A DNA stretch of 64,000 nt, from the NCBI GenBank assembly GCA_036518955.1, contig DATDMG010000010.1:33399-97398 (forward strand), written 5' to 3'. The number at the start of each line of letters is the position of its first letter. Positions within the stretch are counted from its first letter, which is position 1. Positions 15,933 through 23,798 of the stretch are shown piece by piece. Source of the DNA: DATDMG01 sp036518955 (GTDB lineage: Bacteria; Actinomycetota; Actinomycetes; Actinomycetales; Kineosporiaceae). Made by a program: the position numbers and the translations under genes. The notes below the pieces were generated by a model. It saw nothing but the letters and a program-made list of their open reading frames with translations, had not been told where the DNA came from and ran no database searches.

Positions 15933-16610
15933 GTGAAGCGTCGCTTGGGCATTGTCGCCGTGGTTCTCGCGGCGGTCACCACCGTGGCCGCCTGCGGCGG
16001 TGGGGGCACACAGACGGCCACCACCGGGCAGAACAACCAGATGGCTCCGGCCGCTCCGACGTCCGGCGGCGCCGCCGCGGCCGGGCAGCCAGCCGGCGGC
16101 GCCGACGCGATGGCCAGCGGCGACGCCGGCGCGAACGGCAATGACGCCATGGCGGGCGGCGACATGAAGGCCGGTGACGGCGACATGAAGGCCGGCGACG
16201 GCGACATGAAGGGCAAGGATGCCATGGGTGGTGGCAACGAGATGATGACGGACGAGGAGAAGTTGCCGATGGGCATGACGGGCGCCAAGGCCGCCGCTGC
16301 CGGCATGGGCACGGACGGCAACCCCGTGATCTCCGTAGTCGCCACCGAAACCACCTGCAAGGCCAACAAGGCCGCGGTTCCCGCCGGGATGGTCTGGTTC
16401 AAGCTGACCAACAAGGGCATGAAGTTCAACGAGCTCTATCTCGAGGACGCCAAGGGCAAGGAGCTCATCCAGGCCGCGAACGTGAAGGCCGGCCAGGTGG
16501 GTGCCTTCAAGTGGAACGTCAAGCAGGGCAAGATGCAGCTCGCCTGCGAGCTGGAGGACAAGGGCAAGCAGATCCGCGTCCCGCTCAAGGTCACCGCTCC
16601 GATGATGTGA
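15933..16610 (+). CDS. Cupredoxin-like lipoprotein with GDMK repeats (EfeO-type domain)
   Basis: 225 residues. The signal peptide ends in the lipobox VAAC (Cys21). A long Gly/Ala/Asp/Met-rich linker (about 25-110) includes three tandem units of the type GDMKAGD. The C-terminal 100 residues resemble the cupredoxin domain found in EfeO-type iron/copper-associated lipoproteins: VPAGMVWFKLTNKG, NELYLED and MQLACELEDKG. Expected location is the outer face of the membrane. The Met-rich linker suits copper or iron binding, but this is an inference. GTG 15933 is chosen because AAGGAG lies 11 bp upstream; ATG 15909 is in frame but overlies that site. A very strong terminator follows. Confidence 0.75.
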   Translation: MKRRLGIVAVVLAAVTTVAACGGGGTQTATTGQNNQMAPAAPTSGGAAAAGQPAGGADAMASGDAGANGNDAMAGGDMKAGDGDMKAGDGDMKGKDAMGGGNEMMTDEEKLPMGMTGAKAAAAGMGTDGNPVISVVATETTCKANKAAVPAGMVWFKLTNKGMKFNELYLEDAKGKELIQAANVKAGQVGAFKWNVKQGKMQLACELEDKGKQIRVPLKVTAPMM

Positions 16611-16639
16611 TCTGACCGGTTCCTGCGGTTCACCGGACA

Positions 16640-16692
16640 CCTTGGCCGGTCGGTGCCAGCGGCGCGGCACTGACCGGCCAAGGTTTGTTGTT
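16640..16692 (+). terminator. Rho-independent terminator with 18-bp stem
   Basis: The arm 16640-16657 pairs with 16666-16683 (18 bp with one G-T wobble) around the loop AGCGGCGC, and TTTGTTGTT follows at once. This is the clearest intrinsic terminator in the window. It indicates a single-gene transcript for the lipoprotein. Confidence 0.9.
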
Positions 16693-16880
16693 CGGGGTGA
16701 GCCGGACCCGGCGACCGGCGACCCCTCTGGTCCCGGCGCCCCGGCCGGTTCGGCCGCGGTCCGGAAGGTGGCCCCCGGGACGAGACCGGTCCCTCCGACC
16801 AGGCCGCGTCGCCGCCCCGTCGGTGCGCCCGCGCGTGAGGTGCGAGGAGCTCCAGCAGTCACGTCGTACACTCGGCTGCC

Positions 16881-19049
16881 GTGGCCGGTTCCACCCTGGC
16901 CGAGCGGCTGCGGGCTGCCCGGGCGCGCTCGTTCGTGGGGCGTAACGCCGAGCTGTCGGCGTACGCCCGGGCCCTGAGGGCCGATCCGCCGCCGTTCAGT
17001 CTGGCGTGGATCCACGGCCCGGGAGGGATCGGAAAGTCCGCCTTGCTGCACCGGCTGGCCGACGAGGCGCACGCCGCCGGCCGACCGACCGTGCTGTTCG
17101 ACGCCGGCATGATCGACCCAACCCCGGGAGGCGTGGTTCGCGCTGTCCAGGAGCGGCTCCCGTCCGGGGCGGTGCTGTCGTCACCGGGCCTGGCGTTGCA
17201 CATCGACACCGCGGAGCGGCTGGCTCCGGTCGAGGGATGGCTTCGTACCGAGTTCTTTCCCGGGCTTTCCGCCGACGGGCTGATCGTGGTCGCCGGGCGC
17301 CGGGCGCCCGATTCGCGCTGGCGCTCGGACCTGGGGTGGGCCGACCAGCTACGGACGTTCGCCCTGCACGATCTCGACGTGGACGACGCGGTCCGTTACC
17401 TGGTCTCTCGCGGCATCCCTGAGGGCGACGTCCCGGCGGTGCTCGAGCGCACTCACGGCCACCCGCTGGCGCTGGCCCTGGTCGCCGACGTCTGGGCCCA
17501 GCGGGAGCGGCTTCGCCGGCCCGGCACCGGCCTGGGTCCGGAGGAGTTGCAGGACGTCGTCGCCTCCCTGGTGGAGCGTTTCCTGGACGACGTCCCGGAC
17601 GCCGTCCACCGCCGGGCGCTCCAGGTGCTCGGCCACGCCAGGGTCACCACCGAAGCCTTGCTGCGTGGCACTCTCGGCCCATCGGGCACCTCGGTGGATG
17701 CGGCCGTGGCCGAGGAAGCCTTCGCCTGGTTGCGCGGGCTGTCCCTCGTCGACCTGTCCGGCGACGGGCTCGCGCCGCACCAGTTGGCGCGCACGGTCCT
17801 CGACGACGACCTGCGGTGGCGCGACCGGGAATCCTGGCTGCTGCTGGACCAGCAGGTCAAGGCCTTCTACACCGAGCGGGTCCTCACGTCGAGGGGCGCC
17901 GAGCAGGCGCGGGCCACCGCGGACCTGCTGTGGTTCCACCGGCGCAGTCCCGCGCTGGGTGCCTACCAGGAGTGGGACGAGGCGTTCTCGCTGTGGACCC
18001 AGCCAGCACGGGAGAGCGATCTGTCCGAGATCCTCCAGCTCGTCGCCGAGCACGAGGGTCCCGAGTCGGTGCGGATCCATCGTGCCTGGTGGGAGCGTCA
18101 GCCGGAGGCGTTCCACGTCGTCCGTCGGGAGCCGGGCGTCGTCCACGGCTTCTTCGTCCAGCTGTGGTTGGAACGGCCGGCCGGCCCGGGGACGGCGGGG
18201 GAGCCCGGCGTTCGCCCGGACGGCGCTGCCCTGGTGGCCGATGTCGGTGATCCGGTCGCGAAGGCCGCCTGGGAGCTGGTCGAGCGAAGCGTGCCCCTTC
18301 GGCCCGGCGAGCACATCCGCGTCATCCGGTCCTGGATCGGCCGGGACGGCTACCACCGGCCCTGCCCGACACAACAGGCGCTGACCGGCGACGTCACCCG
18401 GATCTGGGTCACCGAGCCGGGCCTGGCGGTAACGGTCGCCTTCGCGGTGGACCCGAACCTGTGGACGCCGCTCTTCGCCTACGTCGACTACGCCCGGGCA
18501 GGGACGGGCGACGCGACGGTCGGCGACCGGTCGTATGCGGCCTATCTGCACGACTGGCGGATCACCTCGCCGGCCGCCTGGCTCGACCTGCTCTCGGCGC
18601 GCGACCAGCCCGGTTCGACGATCGGTCGTGAGGGCGTGGCGTCGGTCGATCCCCAGCGTCACCTCGGTGAGGGCGCGTCGGTGGTGCTCTCCCGCGGGCA
18701 GTTCGAGGCCGCCGTCCGGGACGCCTTCCGGGCGGCCGACCGGCCGGCGGAACTGGCCAGGAACCCGCTGGCCCTCAGTCGGCTGGTCCGGCCCGGTGAC
18801 GACCCGGGACCGGCGCTGCGCGCACTCCTCGTGGACGCGGTCGCGACGCTGGCGCACGACGGTCGGTACGGGGCGGCGACCCGCGCGCTGGAGACCACGT
18901 ACCTCAAGGGCGTCCGCACCCAGGAGGCCGCCGCTGCCCGGCTCGCCGTTCCGTTCAGCACCTACCGCCGGCATCTCGCCGCCGGGCTCAGGCAGGTGAC
19001 CGAGGTGCTGTGGGAGCGGGAGGTGTCCGGCGCCGCCCCTCCGGCGTGA
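16881..19049 (+). CDS. STAND-type AAA ATPase with C-terminal helical/HTH-like region
   Basis: 722 residues. An N-terminal P-loop domain begins after FVGRNAEL and has Walker A GPGGIGKSALL (46-56); LIVVAGRR (near 137) is the region of the Walker B strand. This is followed by a helical part with HPLALALVADVW typical of STAND/AAA_16 proteins. The middle (about 330-560) contains a section resembling an acyltransferase-like fold (VHGFFVQLWLE), a guess only. The C-terminus (AAARLAVPFSTYRRHLAAGL) looks like a helix-turn-helix. STAND proteins are signal-responsive switches. It is monocistronic, starts at GTG 16881 with a weak ribosome site, and its ligand is unknown. Confidence 0.75.
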   Translation: MAGSTLAERLRAARARSFVGRNAELSAYARALRADPPPFSLAWIHGPGGIGKSALLHRLADEAHAAGRPTVLFDAGMIDPTPGGVVRAVQERLPSGAVLSSPGLALHIDTAERLAPVEGWLRTEFFPGLSADGLIVVAGRRAPDSRWRSDLGWADQLRTFALHDLDVDDAVRYLVSRGIPEGDVPAVLERTHGHPLALALVADVWAQRERLRRPGTGLGPEELQDVVASLVERFLDDVPDAVHRRALQVLGHARVTTEALLRGTLGPSGTSVDAAVAEEAFAWLRGLSLVDLSGDGLAPHQLARTVLDDDLRWRDRESWLLLDQQVKAFYTERVLTSRGAEQARATADLLWFHRRSPALGAYQEWDEAFSLWTQPARESDLSEILQLVAEHEGPESVRIHRAWWERQPEAFHVVRREPGVVHGFFVQLWLERPAGPGTAGEPGVRPDGAALVADVGDPVAKAAWELVERSVPLRPGEHIRVIRSWIGRDGYHRPCPTQQALTGDVTRIWVTEPGLAVTVAFAVDPNLWTPLFAYVDYARAGTGDATVGDRSYAAYLHDWRITSPAAWLDLLSARDQPGSTIGREGVASVDPQRHLGEGASVVLSRGQFEAAVRDAFRAADRPAELARNPLALSRLVRPGDDPGPALRALLVDAVATLAHDGRYGAATRALETTYLKGVRTQEAAAARLAVPFSTYRRHLAAGLRQVTEVLWEREVSGAAPPA

Positions 19050-19196
19050 CCTGGCGTGGCCACGGCGGAGGGGCGCGCCGTAGCGTCATCGCGGCAGGAG
19101 CGTGAGCGTGGCCTTGGTGTTCGTCGAGTTGTTGTTCGTGGCGCAGACCTTGCCGATCGCGAGCTGATCGCTCCCCATCGCCTCCCGGTGGCCTCG

Positions 19197-19634
19197 TCAG
19201 GCGCCGAAGGCGGCACCGGCCCAGCGGGACAACTCCGCCCTGGCGGCCGCCGACACGTCGGCGGAGGGGGCGCTGGAGCCCGCGATCAGGGCGACGTGGA
19301 GCGCCCCGGAGGCGCCGGCACCCGACAGCACCAGCTTTCGCGACGAGACCGTGCCCGACGCGAGAACCTTGCCAGCGTTGCCGTTCATCAGCTCGTGGTG
19401 CCGGCCGTTGCAGATGTCCCACTGCCATGGCGTTCCGGAAAGCACCGCACCCGAACTGGCCGGGTTGGACCGCCACGGGGACCCCGGTAGACGCCAGTCC
19501 AACCCTTGATACATCGCCTTGTCGACGCTGGGCGCCTTGTCGACGCTGGGCGCCTTGTCGGAGGCGTAGCCGGTGAGCGGGTGGCCGCGCGCGTCCGCGG
19601 AGCCACCGTCACGGCTCTGGGTGCGCCCGGACAT
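19197..19634 (-). CDS. Hypothetical protein, possibly a decayed secreted protein
   Basis: A 145-residue frame whose last 95 residues have normal protein composition (TPWQWDICNG, HHELMNGNAGKV, SGTVSSRKLVLSG). The middle has a direct repeat APSVDKAPSVDKA encoded by two copies of a 17-18-bp unit at about 19524-19557. After its TGA the same frame stays open for 36 more codons of sensible sequence (LAIGKVCATNNNSTNTKATL), so the TGA may be a mutation inside a longer gene. No ribosome site supports the start. I do not recognise the family. Confidence 0.35.
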   Translation of the reverse strand: MSGRTQSRDGGSADARGHPLTGYASDKAPSVDKAPSVDKAMYQGLDWRLPGSPWRSNPASSGAVLSGTPWQWDICNGRHHELMNGNAGKVLASGTVSSRKLVLSGAGASGALHVALIAGSSAPSADVSAAARAELSRWAGAAFGA

Positions 19635-19675
19635 GCGCGGGCGCGGGATCGAGGAGGAGCGGTTATGGTCGGCCC

Positions 19676-19891
19676 GTGGCGTCTCGCATCGCGGAACTGG
19701 TCCTGGATGCACGTGATCCCGAACTGCTGGCGCAGTTCTGGTATGAGGTACTGGGCGCGCGCCCGGCGCCCGCCGAATGGACAGTGGGCAGACAGGCGCC
19801 GAGTCATGGCGTGTCCTCGCTGACCCTGAAGGCCACGAGTCTGATCCTGAAGATAACGACGTCCGTTGAGCCGACGGATGCCCAGCTGTAG
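19676..19891 (+). pseudogene. Truncated VOC/glyoxalase-like protein
   Basis: The first 30 residues (SRIAELVLDARDPELLAQFW then YEVLG) are the typical start of a vicinal-oxygen-chelate (glyoxalase_6) protein, but the resemblance ends there. The frame closes at 71 residues, while the family needs about 120 for one domain. A GTG at 19676 starts it. It appears to be the 5' stub of a deleted gene and fits the decayed character of 19050-20170. Confidence 0.55.
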
Positions 19892-20169
19892 TCGACACCA
19901 CCCGACGCCCGTGTTCGCAGCGTCTGTCGCGCACGCGTCCGGACCGGCCTCCACCAGGCTGCGCCAGCTGGTCCGCCGGGCGGATCCTGGGCGGACGGTA
20001 CCGACGAAATCCCCATCAGAAGCCTGAGAAGTGACTTCTGCCCTGCGGTGATGCCGGGGTCCACGCTCGGTGGCTGACACGGTTTCTCAGCTCCCGGGTC
20101 GGCTCTGCGTCGTCGAGGCCCGGGGCAGCTGCGTGGAGAAGAGTTCCGGGCGTCCGCGCGTCGGCGGTC

Positions 20170-20853
20170 GTGGCGTTGCTGGAGGTGACGGAGACGCGCC
20201 GGGTACTGCTGGTCGACGATCAGCCGATGGTGACCGAGGCACTCGCGGTCGCCCTGGATGAGCAGCCGGACCTGCAGGTGGTGGGTCGGGCGAGCACGCG
20301 TGCCGCCGCGCTGGCCGCCGTGCGCGCCCTTCGACCGGACGTGGTGACGATCGAGGTCGAGTTGCGGGACGGGTCGGGATTCGAGGCCCTCGCCGACCTC
20401 CGGCGCGAGGATCCGGACCTCCTCGTCGTGGTGCTGTCGCAGACGGACGACGCGGCCGCCGTCGCTGAGGGCCTGCGGCGACGGGTGTCGGCCTGGGTCG
20501 CGAAGACCGAGCCGGTGCAGCACCTGCTCGACGTGCTCCGCAGTCTGCGACCCGGCGACTGCTACATCCCGCCCGCGCTGCTCCCGGGCGCCGTCCGGGT
20601 CCTCGTGCAGGCGAACGAGGCCAGCGTGCCGGGCGGTCCGCTCGACGCCCTCACGCCGCGCGAGGCGGAGGTTCTCGGCTGCATGGTCGACGGCCTGGCC
20701 CGCGAGGAGATCGCCGCCCGGCTGCACCTCTCGCCGCACACCATCCGGACGCACACCCAGAACCTGCTCGCCAAGCTGGGAGTCCACAGCGTCGTCGAGG
20801 CTGTCGCCCTGGCCATGCAGTCCGGCCTCCGACCGACCCCCCGACGGCGCTGA
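20170..20853 (+). CDS. LuxR/NarL-type response regulator with Glu at the phosphoacceptor site
   Basis: 227 residues: receiver (about 10-125) and LuxR HTH (about 160-215: LTPREAEVLG, EEIAARLHLSPHTIRTHTQN). The acidic pair (VDDQ) and the Lys (WVAKTE) are present, but the phosphoacceptor strand reads VVTIEVELRDGSG, putting Glu62 where Asp is expected. Glu often mimics the phosphorylated state, so the protein may be constitutively active or controlled another way. No kinase is adjacent. It sits 199 bp before the polysaccharide operon, and repeated GCGTAGCCG motifs lie in that gap, which makes the operon its probable target. The GTG start is weakly supported. Confidence 0.87.
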   Translation: MALLEVTETRRVLLVDDQPMVTEALAVALDEQPDLQVVGRASTRAAALAAVRALRPDVVTIEVELRDGSGFEALADLRREDPDLLVVVLSQTDDAAAVAEGLRRRVSAWVAKTEPVQHLLDVLRSLRPGDCYIPPALLPGAVRVLVQANEASVPGGPLDALTPREAEVLGCMVDGLAREEIAARLHLSPHTIRTHTQNLLAKLGVHSVVEAVALAMQSGLRPTPRRR

Positions 20854-20876
20854 GTCCCGGGCGGCGTCCTGCATTC

Positions 20877-20955
20877 GGCGTAGCCGCTACGCCTGCGCCA
20901 CCCGTGCGGAGTGCGTAGCCGACTACGTCTGCCGTGACCGCTCGGTGCGTAGCCG
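20877..20955. promoter_or_regulatory. Three spaced GCGTAGCCG motifs upstream of the polysaccharide operon
   Basis: GCGTAGCCG begins at 20878, 20913 and 20947 (spacing 35 and 34 bp). The first is a perfect palindrome, GGCGTAG-CCG-CTACGCC (20877-20893). The second, GCGTAG-CCGA-CTACGT, has one mismatch, and the third is a half site. Graded sites of this kind suit cooperative binding by a dimeric regulator, most simply the LuxR protein encoded just upstream. Confidence 0.6.
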
Positions 20956-21052
20956 GTCTCGTCCTGATGGCTCGTGTTCACCGCCACGTCCGCGCCTAGC
21001 GTCGGACTCGTCGGCCTGTCCCCGGTCTCGTCAGGTGCGGGAGGAACCCCCC

Positions 21053-22492
21053 ATGGAACTTGACGAAGTCCTCCGTCGAGTCCTGCGTCGCTACGGACTG
21101 CTGCTCGCCCTGCTGGTGGTGGTGCCGGTGGTGGCGGCGGCGATGGTGGTCTCCCGGATGCCCGCCGCCTACGTCTCGACGGCTCGGGTGCAACTCACCG
21201 CGAAGACCCCGGATACGAGTGCCGCCGCCGAAGCCGTGGTCAGCCAGGCCCGCGCGCTCGTCACGAGCACCGCCGTGGTGCAGCGAGCGCTGCGCGACGC
21301 CGCGGTGTCCCGGGATCTCCAGGACGTCATCGCCCGGAGGATCACGGTGACCGGGCTGGGGTCGTCGTCGTCGATCGCGGTCTCGACCGAGGACCGAGAT
21401 CCGGCGGCGGCCCAGCGGATCACCATCAGCCTGGTCCGGCAGCTCGTCGACGTCACCAACCGGCTGCGGCTGGGCAACCTCCCGGACGGCCTGAAGAGCA
21501 TCGACGACCAGCTCACCCTGCTCGCCACCCGACGGGCACCGATCGCGGCGGAGGCCCAGAGCAGCCCGCACGACGCAGTGGTGCAGAACCGCCTCGCCGG
21601 CGTCGACCGGCTGATCGCGGACCTCTCGGCGAGCCGCCGAGACCTCGCCCTGCAGAGCGTGACGGCCGGTCGGGCGTCGGTCATCGACCCGGCGAACCCG
21701 CCCGTGCTGGCCGAGCCGTCGCGGGTGGTGCAGGTGGGCTTCCAGGCCGCCGTCTGCGCCGTCGTGATCGGGCTGCTCGTGGTAGCCGTCGTCGAGACGC
21801 TGCGCCCGCACGTGTCGGGCCTGCCACGCATCAGCCGCACGCTGCAGGTCCCGCCGCTCGGGACGGTCGTCGTCGGCGGCCGGACGCTCGAGCTGGGCCC
21901 TGGCCTGGTGCAGCGACTCCGGCTCGCGGCCCGGCGCAGCCGTGGCACGATCGTCGTCGTCGTCCCGATCGGCCGGGTGCCGCGCCTGGACGCGCTCGTC
22001 GCCGAGTTGGGCAGCAGGGTGTGCGCGCCGGCCGATCAGGCCGAGGCGTCGCAGGCCTTCGAGACCGCCCCGTCCCCGCAGGCCCTCCAGGCCGCCGAGG
22101 CCGCGTACCGGGCCGCCGCCGACAACGAGCCGGTGACGTCTGGGCCGAGTCCCGTGGCGAGCCGGCACGGTGACGTCGTCCTGGTCGCCGACCGGGCACC
22201 GGACGACCAGACCTGGGCGCACAACGGCGCGGCCACGGTCGGTGTCGGCGCCCCCGGGGCAGGCACCCACGCCCGGCCCGCCGACGCCGGCGTGCACCTG
22301 GTGACGACCCTGCACGGGCTGGGCCCCGCGCAGGAGGGTCTGCCCATCGCCGTCCTCGGCCTGACCCCACCCGTCGCCCGGCGTTCGGGCATCGACGAAC
22401 TGCGCGAGCTGATCGAGATCAGCGGATGGCCGCTGCTCGGGATCGCCCAGGTGACCCGCCGGCGCTGGCTGCGCCGCACGCGTGAGAGGTGA
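21053..22492 (+). CDS. Wzz-like polysaccharide co-polymerase with degenerate kinase-like C-terminus
   Basis: 479 residues. Membrane helices at about 17-35 and 226-246 enclose an extracytoplasmic domain with the chain-length-determinant pattern (YVSTARVQLTAKTPD at the start and NPPVLAEPSR before the second helix). Such proteins set polymer length together with Wzy. The 230-residue cytoplasmic tail has strand patterns like a BY-kinase (RGTIVVVVPIGRVP and DVVLVADRAPDD) but no Walker A lysine motif and no Tyr cluster, so it looks catalytically dead. ATG 21053 has GGGAGGAAC. First gene of the operon. Confidence 0.8.
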   Translation: MELDEVLRRVLRRYGLLLALLVVVPVVAAAMVVSRMPAAYVSTARVQLTAKTPDTSAAAEAVVSQARALVTSTAVVQRALRDAAVSRDLQDVIARRITVTGLGSSSSIAVSTEDRDPAAAQRITISLVRQLVDVTNRLRLGNLPDGLKSIDDQLTLLATRRAPIAAEAQSSPHDAVVQNRLAGVDRLIADLSASRRDLALQSVTAGRASVIDPANPPVLAEPSRVVQVGFQAAVCAVVIGLLVVAVVETLRPHVSGLPRISRTLQVPPLGTVVVGGRTLELGPGLVQRLRLAARRSRGTIVVVVPIGRVPRLDALVAELGSRVCAPADQAEASQAFETAPSPQALQAAEAAYRAAADNEPVTSGPSPVASRHGDVVLVADRAPDDQTWAHNGAATVGVGAPGAGTHARPADAGVHLVTTLHGLGPAQEGLPIAVLGLTPPVARRSGIDELRELIEISGWPLLGIAQVTRRRWLRRTRER

Positions 22493-22499
22493 CCGTGCC

Positions 22500-23798
22500 G
22501 TGATCAGGATGGCCACGCCGGCAGCCGGCAGCCGCGCCGTCCGGGTGCCCTTCGCCCGGGTCGAGATCGTGCCCGAGGCCAGGGTCGCCGCCGCGGAGGT
22601 GCTCGCCTCCGGCTGGGTGACCACCGGACCTCGTACCCTGACCTTCGAGCAGGACCTGGCCGCCTACTGCGGCGCCGCGCACGCACTCGCGGTGAGCTCG
22701 GGTACGGCCGCCCTGGAGCTGTCGCTCCGGGCGATGGGCCTGCCCGCCGGAGCCGCGGTGCTCACCCCGAGCCTCACCTTCTGCGGCGCGGTCCAGGCGA
22801 TCGTGCACGCCGGACTACGGCCGGTGCTGGTCGACGTGGACGACGCCCGTTGCGTGCCGGCGCCCGCGGACGTCGAGCGTGCGGTCCACCGGCTGGCCGC
22901 GGACGGCGGCGACCGGCCCGTCGCGATGGTCGTGCAGCACCACGCCGGCCACCCGGTCGAGGTGGCGCCCCTGGCGCAGGCCGCGGGGCTGCCACCGGAC
23001 CGCGTCGTCCAGGACGCCGCGCACGGCCTGGGCGGGCGGTTCGCGGACGGCGCCCCGATCGGTTCGCGCGGGCGAGCCGTCTGCCTCAGCTTCTACGCCA
23101 CCAAGAACCTGCCCATCGGTGAGGGCGGCGCCGTGCTCACCGACGACGCGGACCTGGCGGCGCGCATCGGTCCGGCCCGGATGCACGGGATGAGCCGTGA
23201 CTCCTGGGCCCGCTACCTGCCCGGCGGCAGCTGGCGGTACGACGTGGTCGAGCCGGGCCTGAAGGCCAACTTCACCGACCTGCAGGCGGCGATCGGCAGC
23301 GCGCAGCTGCACCTGCTGCCGCACTGGCAGAGCCGCCGTGCCGAGCTGGCGGCCCGGTACGACGAGCGGTTCGCCGCGGTGCCCGATCTCCGGGTGCCGC
23401 CCCGGCCACCGGGTGGTGGGCACGCCTGGCACCTCTACCAGGTGCGCCTGCCTGCCGGACAGGACCGCGACGAGCTCGTCGAGCACCTCGACCAGGCGGG
23501 CATCGGCACCTCGGTGCACTTCGTCCCGGTGCACCAGCTGACCGGGTTCCGGCGGCTGCTCGGCCCGCGGGAGTGCACCGCCGTCCCGGTCACCGACCGG
23601 GTCGCAGCCCAGCTGCTGTCACTGCCCTTCCACCCTCGCCTGACCGACGAGGACGTCGACACCGTCGTCGGCGCCGTGGCCGAGGCGCTCACCGCTACCC
23701 GCCGCCGCCGGAGGTCCGGCGGCGGTGGGCCACCAGGATCCGCACGCACGCAGGCCGCAGGCGATGGTGCCCGGTCAGGGGAGGGAGCGGCGTCGTGA
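22500..23798 (+). CDS. DegT/DnrJ/EryC1-type sugar aminotransferase
   Basis: 432 residues, PLP enzyme that aminates nucleotide-linked keto-sugars. Features: ASGWVTTGPRTLTFEQ at the N-terminus, AVSSGTAALELSL (phosphate site), VQDAAHGLGG and the PLP lysine in SFYATKNLPIGEGGA (Lys202). The expected substrate is the 4-keto product of the dehydratase encoded next. The Arg/Gly-rich last 30 residues look disordered. GTG 22500 follows GAGAGGTGA; an ATG at 22509 is an alternative. It ends in a 1-bp stop/start overlap with the dehydratase gene. Confidence 0.9.
   Translation: MIRMATPAAGSRAVRVPFARVEIVPEARVAAAEVLASGWVTTGPRTLTFEQDLAAYCGAAHALAVSSGTAALELSLRAMGLPAGAAVLTPSLTFCGAVQAIVHAGLRPVLVDVDDARCVPAPADVERAVHRLAADGGDRPVAMVVQHHAGHPVEVAPLAQAAGLPPDRVVQDAAHGLGGRFADGAPIGSRGRAVCLSFYATKNLPIGEGGAVLTDDADLAARIGPARMHGMSRDSWARYLPGGSWRYDVVEPGLKANFTDLQAAIGSAQLHLLPHWQSRRAELAARYDERFAAVPDLRVPPRPPGGGHAWHLYQVRLPAGQDRDELVEHLDQAGIGTSVHFVPVHQLTGFRRLLGPRECTAVPVTDRVAAQLLSLPFHPRLTDEDVDTVVGAVAEALTATRRRRRSGGGGPPGSARTQAAGDGARSGEGAAS

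Noticed and set aside
16640..16692. Long inverted repeat considered as an insertion-sequence end
   Set aside because: Arms are separated by only 8 nt and followed by a T-rich run directly after a gene, which is a terminator.
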